Source: Acinetobacter rudis (GTDB lineage Bacteria; Pseudomonadota; Gammaproteobacteria; Pseudomonadales; Moraxellaceae). From it: DNA of 64,000 bases. Location of the stretch: contig NZ_BBRX01000017.1 in NCBI RefSeq assembly GCF_000829675.1, forward strand, positions 1 through 64,000, given 5' to 3'. The notes under the pieces are model-generated. The model was not told where the DNA came from and searched no databases. It saw nothing but the letters and a program-made list of their open reading frames with translations. Each line of letters begins with the position of its first letter. Positions within the stretch are counted from its first letter, which is position 1. The translations under genes and the position numbers were made by a program. This document shows positions 45,606 to 55,793 of the stretch, piece after piece.

Positions 45606-47225
45606 ATGATTCCGCACGTTTCACGTTTACTCGAACTTTGGCGTATTGCAGCGCACTATAGACTCGACACGTTGTTTCCTGCGGAAGAATTACCAGAGAA
45701 AGCACGACATGTTTTGTCCTTGATCCGTTTGCATCCTGCTGCATGGTCAAGTAAAGAACGTAAAAATCCGTTAAAACTCAAGCTCGCTCTTGAAGAAATG
45801 GGGCCACTTGCAATCAAATTGGGCCAATTACTTTCTACCCGTCGTGACCTGATTGAACCTGAGATCTTAGCGCAGCTAGTTCTTCTACAAGATCGTGTTA
45901 AACCTTTTGATAGCACCATTGCTAAAACACGTATTCAACAATCCCTCAAAGCGGATATTGATACTTTGTTTGCTCGTTTTGATGAGCAACCCCTTGCAGC
46001 AGCATCCATTGCACAAGTACACACCGCAGCCCTACATGATGGCCGTGAAGTCGTAGTCAAAGTTACACGCCCGAATATTCGCCAACAAATTTTACAAGAC
46101 TTTGAAATCTTACAGTGGTTAGGTGAGCGTCTTGAAAAACGTATAGAAGCTGCACGAGCTCTACATCTCACTGAGATTATTCAGGATTATCGTCAAATTA
46201 TTTTAAATGAATTAGATCTAACCCTAGAAGCTGATAATACTCGCCGTATGCGTCACTACTTTACAGGCTCAAGCATGATGTATGTGCCTGAAGTGTATAT
46301 GGATAGTTACGATGTCATGGTGGCAGAGCGTATCACAGGCGTACCGATTTCTGAGATTGAAACTTTTGATCGCTTGGGTATGGATCGCGCTGACTTGGCT
46401 GAGAAAGGTCTAACCATCTTCTTTACTCAAGTTTTTCGTGACAATTTTTTCCATGCAGACATGCATCCAGGTAATGTCTTCGTAGAAACAATTAACCCAG
46501 CCAATCCACGCTTTATTGCGCTCGACTGTGCGATTATGGGTGAGTTATCTAAACATGACCAAATGACCGTAGCACGTATGCTCTTGGCCGTCATGAACAG
46601 TAACTTTATGCAGCTTATTCAAATTGTGCATCAAGCTGGCTGGATTCCGCCAGGCACAGATCAAGATGCGCTAGCACGTGAAATGCGTCGAACAGTTGGC
46701 CCAATGGTTTCAAAACCCATGGATCAATTGGATTTTGCAGGTATCTTGGTACAGATCATGGATATTGCGCGACGTTTCCGCTTAGAGATCCCACCACAAC
46801 TCATGCTCTTGCTAAAAACCTTAGTCCATGTTGAGGGCTTGGGTACAGATCTCTATCCACAATTAGACATCTGGAAACTGGCTAAACCCATTTTGACTGA
46901 ATGGATTAAGTCAAATGCAAACCCAGTAAAAAACATCAAAGAAATCGGTCAACAAATTCCTGACTTACTTCTTGGTGCACATGATCTACCAAGCTTAATG
47001 ATCGATAGCTTAAATGGTTTAAAAAACCAATCGGCTTGGCATGAAAAGCAATTACGCGAATTACAAACCATGCGTTTACAAATGGAATATCAACAAAAAC
47101 GTAGTTGGATGTTCGGTAGTATCATCGCGATTTTACTAAGTATTGCTGTAATTAGTCCTTGGTATGTCTCCGTTGTTCTGATTGTGCTTGCCAGTGTCAT
47201 TGCAATCTGGCGTATAGGTAAATAG
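45606..47225 (+). CDS. ubiB: Ubiquinone biosynthesis kinase UbiB
   Basis: A 539-residue ABC1 atypical kinase of ubiquinone synthesis. The KLGQ motif (KxGQ) is near residue 77, AAASIAQVH near 130, and FFHADMHPGNV near 283-293. Two C-terminal membrane helices (about 498-536) anchor it. It completes the ubiE-ubiJ-ubiB operon and is followed by a terminator. Compare the shorter paralogue at 93-1388, which lacks the membrane anchor. Confidence 0.96.
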   Translation: MIPHVSRLLELWRIAAHYRLDTLFPAEELPEKARHVLSLIRLHPAAWSSKERKNPLKLKLALEEMGPLAIKLGQLLSTRRDLIEPEILAQLVLLQDRVKPFDSTIAKTRIQQSLKADIDTLFARFDEQPLAAASIAQVHTAALHDGREVVVKVTRPNIRQQILQDFEILQWLGERLEKRIEAARALHLTEIIQDYRQIILNELDLTLEADNTRRMRHYFTGSSMMYVPEVYMDSYDVMVAERITGVPISEIETFDRLGMDRADLAEKGLTIFFTQVFRDNFFHADMHPGNVFVETINPANPRFIALDCAIMGELSKHDQMTVARMLLAVMNSNFMQLIQIVHQAGWIPPGTDQDALAREMRRTVGPMVSKPMDQLDFAGILVQIMDIARRFRLEIPPQLMLLLKTLVHVEGLGTDLYPQLDIWKLAKPILTEWIKSNANPVKNIKEIGQQIPDLLLGAHDLPSLMIDSLNGLKNQSAWHEKQLRELQTMRLQMEYQQKRSWMFGSIIAILLSIAVISPWYVSVVLIVLASVIAIWRIGK

Positions 47226-47574
47226 CAACTAAACCAGCTGGCTCTTCAAATTATTTAATTTATGCCCCTAAAACCACACGTTCAATCGACGCTGTGGTTT
47301 TTTATTACCCACTTTTAGCTAAGCGTTTAAGCATCCTTCGCAATTTAATTTATACGATATTTATGTCTACCTAAGATCAAATTTTAACAACGCATGTTGA
47401 TAACAAACCTGCTTATTAATTGGCATTAATTTATAAAACATCCAATCAAACAAGTGTTTATAGATAAAAATATGTGATTTCTGGATATATATCACAAAAA
47501 TGTTAATTTCATAGCACTCTTTGGTTTCCATCTTAAAACCAAGAGATGATAAAAATTCACTTAGAGACAACAAT
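47226..47574. other. Gap between ubiB and the fimbrial operon
   Basis: About 350 bp. It contains the ubiB terminator at 47269-47302 and is otherwise AT-rich. It should hold the promoter of the fimbrial operon; I could not single out a confident -35/-10 pair. No gene is supported here. Confidence 0.5.
47269..47302 (+). terminator. Terminator of ubiEJB
   Basis: AAACCACA (47271-47278) and TGTGGTTT (47293-47300) form the stem, with a 14-base loop and a following T-run. The stem sequence is shared with two other terminators in the window (55732, 58921). Confidence 0.85.
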
Positions 47575-48108
47575 ATGAAAAAAATTGTATTTATCGCAAC
47601 ATTAACAACAGCAGTAATGTCAAACCTATACGCAGCAGATGGGACCATTACCATTAACGGTTTAGTTACAGATAAAACTTGTGACATTGTTACTCCAGCA
47701 GGCAAAGACTTTACGGTTACGCTACCTACAGTTTCTAAAACCACACTTGGAACAACAGGTAGTGTTGCTGGTCGTACACCTTTCCAAATCAATTTAGCAA
47801 ATTGTTCGGCAGGCAAAGTTGCAACTTATTTTGAGCCTGGTTCAAACGTAGACTTTAACAGTGGACGTCTCTTAAACATGGATACGACTGGCGCAAAAAA
47901 TGTCCATGTTCAGCTTCTAGGGAGTAACAATATGTTCATTCCTGTCACTGCTGCTGGGGCTTCTGGTGCTCAAAACAACTCTCAGTGGGTAACCGTGGCT
48001 GATGGAGCTGGCGCAGACCTCAATTATTATGCTGAATACTATGCAACTGCTGCTGCGAGTGCAGGTCTTGTTAAATCTTCTGTTCAATACACCATTATTT
48101 ATCATTAA
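47575..48108 (+). CDS. Type 1-like fimbrial major pilin
   Basis: A 177-residue pilin of chaperone-usher fimbriae. A signal peptide (residues 1-20, ending LYA) precedes ADGTITINGLV. Cys36 (TDKTC) and Cys77 (NLANC) should form the pilin disulfide, and the chain ends in SSVQYTIIYH, the beta-strand typical of FimA-like pilins. The start is Met at 47575. It is first of four genes: pilin, chaperone, usher, adhesin-like protein. Confidence 0.9.
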   Translation: MKKIVFIATLTTAVMSNLYAADGTITINGLVTDKTCDIVTPAGKDFTVTLPTVSKTTLGTTGSVAGRTPFQINLANCSAGKVATYFEPGSNVDFNSGRLLNMDTTGAKNVHVQLLGSNNMFIPVTAAGASGAQNNSQWVTVADGAGADLNYYAEYYATAAASAGLVKSSVQYTIIYH

Positions 48109-48191
48109 TCACTAGCTCTTACAGAGTTTTTATCTTGGTATAAAAACTCTGTGTCCTGTTGTGCCCTATTTACACTGATGAGCGTGCTGAA

Positions 48192-48926
48192 ATGAAATTG
48201 AACTTGAGTAAAGCATTATTTGCAACTGCACTTGGCACTGCTGTCTTTGCTACAGCAGCTCATGCCGAAATTATCCTACATGGTACGCGGGTGATTTATC
48301 CCTCCAATGCCCGTGAGGTCACCTTACAATTGAGTAATAATGGTAGCAAACCCTCTTTGATTCAGGCTTGGATTGACGAAGGAAATCCACACAGTACACC
48401 GGATCAATCAAAAGCACCTTTTATGATTAGTCCACCCATCGCACGAGTTGAAGCTGAGCGCAGCCAAACACTGAGAATTACTGCATTGCCACAGGCTGAG
48501 CAATTTAACCAAAATCAGGAAACGGTACTTTGGCTTAATGTTGTTGATATTCCTCCAAAACCTACAGCAAGCAGTGAAAATGATGCGCCTGAAAACTTTT
48601 TACAACTGGCTATTCGCTCAAGGATTAAAGTTTTCTATCGACCAGCTAAGCTTAAAGGTGATGCGCATAATGCAGCTGAACAATTGCAATGGTTGAAAAC
48701 AGGTAACTCTTTAAATGTAAAAAATCCAACACCTTTCCACATCACCTTAACGGCCCTTTATCAAAAGAAAGGTGAACAACAAGTTGACCTACTCCCGCAT
48801 GGAATGATGTTAAAGCCGTTTTCAACTGAAGAAATAGCATTACAAAGTAGCAATGTTGAAAACATGATTTTTATCAACATTAATGACTACGGCGGTCGTA
48901 TAGAACACAAAATTAAGCTGCAATAA
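48192..48926 (+). CDS. Periplasmic fimbrial chaperone
   Basis: A 244-residue PapD/FimC-type chaperone that folds pilins and delivers them to the usher. Signal peptide at 1-25 (AAHA then EIILHGTRV). GTRVIYPSNAREVTLQLSN (31-49) holds the conserved Arg and the start of the pilin-binding strand; NPTPFHITL and the C-terminal domain follow. The start at 48192 (MKLNLSKALF) is chosen because it gives an immediate signal peptide. The usher gene begins 70 bases downstream. Confidence 0.93.
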   Translation: MKLNLSKALFATALGTAVFATAAHAEIILHGTRVIYPSNAREVTLQLSNNGSKPSLIQAWIDEGNPHSTPDQSKAPFMISPPIARVEAERSQTLRITALPQAEQFNQNQETVLWLNVVDIPPKPTASSENDAPENFLQLAIRSRIKVFYRPAKLKGDAHNAAEQLQWLKTGNSLNVKNPTPFHITLTALYQKKGEQQVDLLPHGMMLKPFSTEEIALQSSNVENMIFININDYGGRIEHKIKLQ

Positions 48927-48995
48927 CAGACCACTAACCATTTAAAAAATTAAACATTTATAAGAGACCTACTCATTTGAATAGGCGGGGTAATT

Positions 48996-51547
48996 ATGTC
49001 CACATACAGCTCACCCTCTCACTTTTTTAGGCGCCATATCCGCTTTTATTTTGCTAGCGGTATGATAACTTTCGCGATTCCATTGACGGTACAAGCCGAA
49101 AATATTACTTCAGCTCCAGTAGTAACAGCGGCTGACTTTGACTCAAGTTTTCTAATTGGTGATGCACAAAAAGTTGATATTTCTACTTTTCGGTACGGAA
49201 ACCCAATTTTAGCGGGTGAGTATAATGTTGATATATATGTCAACAATACTTGGTTCGGCAAACGTCGTGTGCAATTTAAAAATAGTGAAAATAAATCAAA
49301 AGCCCAAACCTGTTTTACTGAGACCCAATTACTTGAATATGGTGTAAAGAAACAAGTCCTAACACTACAAAATAATTTATCTTCTACAGGTTGTTATCAC
49401 ATTGAACAATGGATTGAAGCTGCTTTTTACGAATTTGATAGCTCACGTTTACGTTTGGATATCTCTATTCCACAAATCGCATTACAGAAAAATGCGCAGG
49501 GTTATATAGACCCAAGCGTATGGAATCGTGGAATTAATGCAGGTTTTTTATCTTATAGCGGTAGTGCTTATAAGATTTTTAACCGTGACTCCAACCACAA
49601 CAAAGACAGTACCAATGCCTTTCTTAGTTTGAACACTGGAATAAATCTTGCCAGTTGGCAATTGAGACATAATGGTCAATGGCAATGGTTAAGCCAACCA
49701 GCGGATGGTCAAGCGAGGTCAGATTATCAAGCCAATAGCACTTATCTGCAACGTGCATTTCCTAACTATAGGGGCATGGTTACCATTGGAGATAGCTTTA
49801 CTGATGGTGAGGTCTTTGACTCGTTAGCTTATCGTGGAGTTGACTTTTCAAGTGATGACCGAATGTTACCTAACAGCATGTTGGGGTATGCTCCCCAGAT
49901 TCGCGGTAATGCAAAAACAAATGCCAAAGTTGAAATTCGTCAGCAAGGTCAACTGCTCTATCAAACGACAGTAGCTGCTGGTAGTTTTGAGATTAATGAT
50001 CTTTATCCAACAGGATTTGGTGGAGAACTTGAAGTATCCGTCATTGAAGCCAATGGTGAGATCCAACGTTTTACCGTGCCGTATTCATCGGTAGTTCAAA
50101 TGCTGCGCCCAGGTTTAAACCGCTACTCAGCAACACTTGGACAGTTTCGTGATCACCATATTGATGCCACACCATGGTTCGGTCAAATTAAATATCAGCA
50201 TGGGATCAATAACTACTTAACAGGCTATACTGGCCTACAAGTTGCTGAAAACTATGCTGCAATCTTACTCGGAAGTGCTATTGCAACACCAATTGGCTCT
50301 ATTGCATTTGACGTCACTCAATCCAACGCAGACTTTGAACATCAAGGGAGTAAATCGGGGCAAAGTTTTAAGCTCAGTTATAGCAAATTATTCTCCCCAA
50401 CCAACACTAACCTTACCCTTGCAGCTTATCGATATTCAACAGAGGATTTCTATCGTTTCCGTGATGCAGTGTGGATACAAGATCTAGAAAGTAAAGGCAT
50501 TGATACTCACGCACATGGCAAGCAACGCAGTGAATTCCAAATTACCCTTGACCAAGGTCTCTCTCAAAATTGGGGCAATATTTATGTTGTCGGTTCTTGG
50601 CTTGACTATTGGAACCGTAATGAAACCTTACAACAGTATCAAATCGGGTATACCAATAACTATCGCGGTCTAACATATGGTTTATCTGCAAATAAACGTC
50701 AAGTGCAATATGGCTCTACCCATAGTAGCAATGACACTGAATATATGATGAGTTTATCCTTCCCTTTGGATTTCAAAACACAATCAATGTCAACACAGCA
50801 GTTACCCAGCATAGCCAGAATATTGGCATCAGCAGTATGGTCAATGACCGCTTTAGCTACGGTGCTTCTTTTACCCGACAAGATTATTCTGAACCATCAT
50901 TGAATATTAATGGGCGATATCGTACCAATTACGCCACATTAACAAGTAGCTATAATATTGCAGATCGTTATCAGCAGGCGATGCTCAATGTCAGCGGAAA
51001 TATCGTCGCACATGCAGGTGGAGTATTATTTGGCGCGGAACAAGGACAAACCATGGTCTTGGTTTATGCACCAGATGCGGCTGGGGCCAAAGTCAATAAC
51101 GTTGCAGGACTGAGCATCAATAAAGCAGGATATGCGGTGATTCCTTATGTCACCCCCTACCGTTTAAACGATGTCACTTTAGATCCACAAAATATGTCTA
51201 CACGCGTTGAACTTGAAGAGAGTAGTCAACGTATCGCACCATTTGCTGGCGCTATAGCTAAAGTCGATTTCAACACCAAAAAAGGCTACGCCATCTATAT
51301 CCATACACGTACCAAAGATGGTGGTCACCTCCCTTTCGCAGCTCAAGTCACCAATCAAGACCAACAAGTTGTTGGTATGGTCGCACAAGGAAGCATGATC
51401 TATTTGCGTAGCCCCCTCAGTAAAGATCATTTGCAAGTTCATTGGGGTGAGAACAATACAGTACAGTGCCATATTGATTATGACATTAGTCAACAACTTA
51501 AAATAAAACAACAAGATGCGATTGTAACGGAGGCGATTTGTCAATGA
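48996..51547 (+). pseudogene. Outer-membrane fimbrial usher, interrupted by a frameshift
   Basis: A PapC/FimD-type usher split in two frames. The first frame is open from 48996 and matches ushers up to about residue 594 (PLDFK), then runs into 41 unrelated residues and stops at 50903. The remainder continues in the -1 frame and ends at 51547. Adding one A to the AAAA run at 50775-50778 restores one frame of 850 residues, typical for ushers, giving PLDFKNTINVNT across the joint. The break lies late in the beta-barrel, so both C-terminal pilin-binding domains are lost. A sequencing error or recent mutation are both possible. Confidence 0.85.
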
Positions 51548-52551
51548 ATCAGTGCTTAACTCAAACAGCGCTTTGCATTTTATGTCTCGGTGCATGGCAA
51601 AGCATTAATGCAGCGTGTATTACTCAACCAGGCTTTGCGACTGTAGATATCCCAATGAATGTCGGGCGTGTTGTTGTACGTCCAAGCCATACAGTGGGTC
51701 AAATATTACATACAGCAAATTTTGTCATTGTGCCCAATGGCTCTTTATCTCAGTGTGATGGTTCTGGCAGTACGATTCACGCTGTCCTAGACAAAAATCC
51801 AAGCTTAAGTCCTGTTGGCGATTCAGTCTATAACACCAATATTCAAGGAATTGGTATTCGACTCTATCGTAAGGCACTAGAAGATGATCAATTCTCAGGC
51901 TATTACCCCTATGTACGTAATCTTATTGCGAGCGAGTACAGACTCAGCCCAGGCTACTTTGTGGTAGAAATCATTAAAACAGCAGCAGTAACAGGTTCAG
52001 GTGCTTTTTCACCTGGTCGCTATAGCAGTTATAGCTATAGAGACAATTCTGTACCTGTGCTTACATCAACTGTATACGGTAATGCCATTACCATTGCTTC
52101 GTCTTCTTGTGAAATTCAAGGTAATACCAACCGCTTTATTGAGCTCGCGCCTGTGACCAAAGCTGACTTCAAAGGTGTGGGTACGACCTTGGCAGAGCAA
52201 GCTTTTAATATGACTATTTTATGTAATGGTGGTGAAAACCCTTCTGGCTATACGGAAAAAAATCTGATCAGTTTAAGTTATGATTTTACACCCGAAGGTT
52301 CAGCACAAAATGTGATTAAAAACATTGCCTCAGACAACAACAAAGCTCAAGGTGTATCGACACAACTCCTTTGGGAAGGTCCAAGCAAACAAGTGATTTC
52401 CAACAATGATAAATTTGAACTTGGCAGCGTCAACTCCAATCAAACCGTGCAATATCAAGTCCCAATGACTGCACGTTACTATCAAAGTGCTACAAGCGTA
52501 ACGCCTGGTCGGGTAACAGGACTTGCCACAATGACAATTCAATATGACTAA
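51544..52551 (+). CDS. Fimbrial tip adhesin-like protein (two-domain pilin)
   Basis: A 335-residue secreted fimbrial protein. A signal peptide (about 23 residues) is followed by an N-terminal domain of about 160 residues and a C-terminal pilin-like domain (from ITIASSSCEIQG, about 185 to the end), ending ATMTIQYD as expected for a subunit joined by donor-strand complementation. This layout matches FimH-like tip adhesins; the ligand is unknown. The ATG overlaps the usher stop (ATGA at 51544-51547), so its translation depends partly on the broken usher. Confidence 0.85.
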   Translation: MNQCLTQTALCILCLGAWQSINAACITQPGFATVDIPMNVGRVVVRPSHTVGQILHTANFVIVPNGSLSQCDGSGSTIHAVLDKNPSLSPVGDSVYNTNIQGIGIRLYRKALEDDQFSGYYPYVRNLIASEYRLSPGYFVVEIIKTAAVTGSGAFSPGRYSSYSYRDNSVPVLTSTVYGNAITIASSSCEIQGNTNRFIELAPVTKADFKGVGTTLAEQAFNMTILCNGGENPSGYTEKNLISLSYDFTPEGSAQNVIKNIASDNNKAQGVSTQLLWEGPSKQVISNNDKFELGSVNSNQTVQYQVPMTARYYQSATSVTPGRVTGLATMTIQYD

Positions 52552-52601
52552 TCTGTTAATGCATTTATAGGTCATTAAGAGATTTATATTGAACAAAATA
52601 C

Positions 52602-52657
52602 ATAACAACAATGCTCGCTTGCTCAGCTCACAAGCTCCAAACGAGCTTTGTTGTTAT
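52602..52657 (+). terminator. Terminator-like hairpin after the fimbrial operon
   Basis: ATAACAACAATGCTCG (52602-52617) pairs with CGAGCTTTGTTGTTAT (52642-52657) with one mismatch, around a 24-base loop. It is 50 bp beyond the adhesin gene. The T-run is broken, so efficiency is uncertain. Confidence 0.65.
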
Positions 52658-52805
52658 TTAAATTACTGATCACTTAAAAATTAATCTGCCATTTTGCATA
52701 ATATCGATAACCCTGATGATTTCATATTTTCTATGCTCTAAGACATCGCCAAGCTTTATTCAATGCGATGAATCAAAACAAATATAGATCAGGATGATAG
52801 ACATT

Positions 52806-54167
52806 ATGAACCAGTTCGTTGAAAACAAAACTCAGAGTACTTATCAATTTTGGCACGCACTTTCTCACCCAAATGAATGGCGTACACAACAACCATTACG
52901 CATAGTTAAAGGCGATGGTCTCTATGTCTGGGATGACAAAGGCCATAAAATGCTCGATGGCTTTGCTGGACTTTGGTGTGTCAATGTCGGTCACAATCGT
53001 ACAGAAGTCAAAGATGCTATCAAAAAACAAATGGATGAAATCTCCTACTATCAATTGTTTGCAGGAGTTAGCCATCCACTTGCTGAGCAACTCTCTAATA
53101 AATTGATCGCAATGACTGCCCAAGAAGATATGGCCAATGTAGTCTACGGCAGTGGTGGATCAGATGCCGTTGAAACTGCGATCAAAATTGCGCGCCAATA
53201 TTGGGTACTCCAAGGACAACCGCAAAGAACTCGTATAATTTCACTAAAAAATGCTTATCACGGTGTCAATATTGGTGGGACCTCACTCAACGGTATGCCA
53301 GTATTTAAGATGAATTACGGCCCACTCCTCGAACAGTGCATACAAATCGAATCACCTTGGCTTTATCGAAATCCGTGGAACTGTGAAGATCCTGATCAAC
53401 TTGCACAACTGGTCATTGATGAGCTTGAACGTACTATTCAATATCACGGTGCAGACAGCATCGCAGCCTTCATCGCTGAACCGATTCAAGGTGCAGGTGG
53501 TATCATTGTTCCACCTGATGCTTTCTGGCCTTCACTGCGTAAGTTATGCGATAAATATGACATTTTACTCATTGCTGATGAGGTCATCACAGGCTTTGGC
53601 CGTTCAGGAAGCATGTTTGGTTCACGTGGTTGGGGAGTAAAGCCAGATATGATGACCCTTGCAAAAGGCTTAAGCTCTGGTTATGTACCTCTTTCAGCAA
53701 CGATATTTAACCACCGTATTGCCAAAGCATTTTATGACAACAACGATCATAAAGGTTTGTTCATGCATGGTTATACCTATGGCGGACATCCTCTAGGTTG
53801 TGCAGCAGCACTGGCTGTCCTCGACATCGTTGAAAAAGAAAATTTACCTGAAAATGCAGCTCAAATGGGCCGCTACTTACTCACTGAGCTACAAAAAATC
53901 AAAGAGCAATATGCGTTAATCGGTGAAGTACGTGGTAAAGGTTTGATGCTTGCTCTTGATCTGGTTAAAGACCAAAAAACCAGAGAGCCAATCGATGCAG
54001 ATAGCGATATTGCTAGTCGTTTAACAGAAGCTTGCCGAGATGCAGGTGCTGTGATTCGTCCTATTGGTACTAAACTCTGCCTAGCACCACCGCTCACGAT
54101 TGATCAAGCCGGCTGTGATGTACTGATTAATGCACTCAAATCTGCATTTAAACAAGTGACTGCATAA
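52806..54167 (+). CDS. Class III PLP-dependent aminotransferase (omega-amino acid type)
   Basis: A 453-residue class III aminotransferase. The PLP lysine is Lys287 in MMTLAKGLSSGY; LIADEVITGFGRSG holds the conserved Asp, and YGSGGSDAVETAIKIARQ binds the phosphate. Such enzymes use omega-amino acids, putrescine or beta-alanine with pyruvate. The substrate cannot be assigned. The start is Met at 52806, behind AGGAT; 52794 is an alternative. It is followed by an AraC-type regulator. Confidence 0.9.
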   Translation: MNQFVENKTQSTYQFWHALSHPNEWRTQQPLRIVKGDGLYVWDDKGHKMLDGFAGLWCVNVGHNRTEVKDAIKKQMDEISYYQLFAGVSHPLAEQLSNKLIAMTAQEDMANVVYGSGGSDAVETAIKIARQYWVLQGQPQRTRIISLKNAYHGVNIGGTSLNGMPVFKMNYGPLLEQCIQIESPWLYRNPWNCEDPDQLAQLVIDELERTIQYHGADSIAAFIAEPIQGAGGIIVPPDAFWPSLRKLCDKYDILLIADEVITGFGRSGSMFGSRGWGVKPDMMTLAKGLSSGYVPLSATIFNHRIAKAFYDNNDHKGLFMHGYTYGGHPLGCAAALAVLDIVEKENLPENAAQMGRYLLTELQKIKEQYALIGEVRGKGLMLALDLVKDQKTREPIDADSDIASRLTEACRDAGAVIRPIGTKLCLAPPLTIDQAGCDVLINALKSAFKQVTA

Positions 54168-54268
54168 GTCGCATATTTTAGTTCCTGAACTCATGGCAAT
54201 CTTGCTGTGAGTTCAGTAGATTAGAAGTGAATTTAGGATGAGTTTACTGTATTTAGATGGAGCTGGTG

Positions 54269-55219
54269 ATGACGCTACAACATCAAACGACCGACTTAGG
54301 CTATCAGTCATATCCCAATATTAATAACCTTTCTCAGCATACCGCTTTAATCAATGAATGGGACTTTCTCTATCATCAAGTCTCTGAAGGAAAATTTAGT
54401 AGCCAGCTCAATAGCTTTTGGTTAGATGAGATCGGGATCTACGAAGAACACCTCTCACCGTGCATTTTTCAACAAGGTAAAGCCAAAGATGATGTCATCT
54501 GTATTGGCTTATTTAGGCAAATTCAACAACCTGTACTATGGATGGGAAAAGCAATTGATCAGCACGATGTGATGTGCATCTATCCAGACAGTGAAGTCAT
54601 CATTAAGACACCCGAAAACTCATTGTTTTATGCCTTACATTTCCCCTTAGCCTTACTGCAAGAGTTTGATTTACAAAGATTACATGATGCTAAAAATATA
54701 ATAAAAAATAAAAGACTAAATATGCAGCTCTATCTAAAAATGACCGAGATGATTACTTTTATTCAACATAATCCGCATAGTCAACTGAGCGCATTACAAT
54801 GCGAGTATCTCAAATCAGATCTCATTGATTTGGCTTACCGATATTTTCATACTGAACACGATCGCCCTTTTCATGATGCGATTTCCAAAAGTAAAGCCTA
54901 TGAAGTCGTTAGATATTTAATCGACTATTTAATTGAAAATAAAGATCAGCCAATATCACTATCTAAATGCTGTGAGCTCACTCAAACTTCCAAACGTACC
55001 CTACAAAATTATTTTGAGATTGTCACAGGGCAAAGCCCCTCTTTATTTTTAAAATACTGGCGCTTAAATGGTGTACGTCGCATGTTACAACAGGCAAAAA
55101 ATAAAATTTCTATTGGAGATGCCGCAAGCTATTGGGGTTTTTGGCATCTCTCCCAGTTTTCTACAGATTATAAACGGCTCTTCAATGAAAGCCCGTCTAA
55201 GACCTTAATTATGAAATAG
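54269..55219 (+). CDS. AraC-family transcriptional regulator
   Basis: A 316-residue regulator with a C-terminal AraC double helix-turn-helix (about 225-310; LSKCCELTQTSKRTLQNYFE, then FWHLSQFSTDYKRLFNESPS) and an N-terminal ligand/dimerisation domain. GGAG before Met 54269 supports this start. It lies ~100 bp after the aminotransferase on the same strand and probably controls it; the effector is unknown. Confidence 0.9.
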   Translation: MTLQHQTTDLGYQSYPNINNLSQHTALINEWDFLYHQVSEGKFSSQLNSFWLDEIGIYEEHLSPCIFQQGKAKDDVICIGLFRQIQQPVLWMGKAIDQHDVMCIYPDSEVIIKTPENSLFYALHFPLALLQEFDLQRLHDAKNIIKNKRLNMQLYLKMTEMITFIQHNPHSQLSALQCEYLKSDLIDLAYRYFHTEHDRPFHDAISKSKAYEVVRYLIDYLIENKDQPISLSKCCELTQTSKRTLQNYFEIVTGQSPSLFLKYWRLNGVRRMLQQAKNKISIGDAASYWGFWHLSQFSTDYKRLFNESPSKTLIMK

Positions 55220-55221
55220 AG

Positions 55222-55647
55222 TTAAGCACAAGGTTTTGTTTCAAAAAGCTTTTTGTTGTTACCACGCTGGCATTTGTAGCTGGTTTCAGTTTGCTTCAAT
55301 GCCCAGTGACCCGTATCTTCTCGTTTAAATTGATAAACCGTTCGGATTGCATCGATGGAGTCATCCATCAATCCTGATTGTATGACGGTTACTTGTGCAG
55401 CAGTCGGTGATTCGACGCGATTAAATACCTGTTGGATAGAAACTTGATTTAACTCAGTGGCTAAGTCAGGTTGTAAACGATGTAGCTGTTGCAACGGCGT
55501 TTGTACGATCGGTTGTACAAGCTTAGGCGGTGTTTTCTGTTCTACGTTCTTTTCAGTTTTTAATGCTGATGGATAAAGAGATTGAAGGCTATTACAGCCA
55601 GCCAGACTCACAGTCGCGAGGAGTGTGGCAGCAAGGATCAAACGCAT
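55222..55647 (-). CDS. Small lipoprotein, unknown function
   Basis: A 141-residue predicted lipoprotein. The lipobox LAGC ends at Cys18 after a hydrophobic leader, and the mature part is polar, with cysteines near the end (YKCQRGN and KPCA). The start at 55647 gives this signal; an upstream in-frame start at 55680 would spoil it. It is convergent with the AraC gene (2 bp apart). I do not recognise the family. Confidence 0.8.
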   Translation of the reverse strand: MRLILAATLLATVSLAGCNSLQSLYPSALKTEKNVEQKTPPKLVQPIVQTPLQQLHRLQPDLATELNQVSIQQVFNRVESPTAAQVTVIQSGLMDDSIDAIRTVYQFKREDTGHWALKQTETSYKCQRGNNKKLFETKPCA

Positions 55648-55731
55648 GGTCAGCTCTCTATAAATAATGTATTTCTGCAAAATTTAAGTCATATTGTTAA
55701 ACAGCGCAATGTTTCTCTACTTTCAATTGAA

Positions 55732-55765
55732 AAAACCACACTATATCTGGATATAGTGTGGTTTT
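55732..55765. terminator. Terminator of the FAD-linked oxidase gene
   Basis: AAAACCACACTATATC (55732-55747) and GATATAGTGTGGTTTT (55750-55765) form a perfect 16-bp stem with a 2-base gap at the tip. The A-run on the left provides a T-run on the minus strand, ending the gene at 55794. Confidence 0.9.
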
Positions 55766-55793
55766 ATAAGTCTTAGCGACTCAATACAACATA

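Noticed and set aside
50766..50785. Programmed -1 ribosomal frameshift in the usher gene
   Set aside because: No in-frame X XXY YYZ slippery heptamer and no clear downstream pseudoknot; a one-base loss explains it better.
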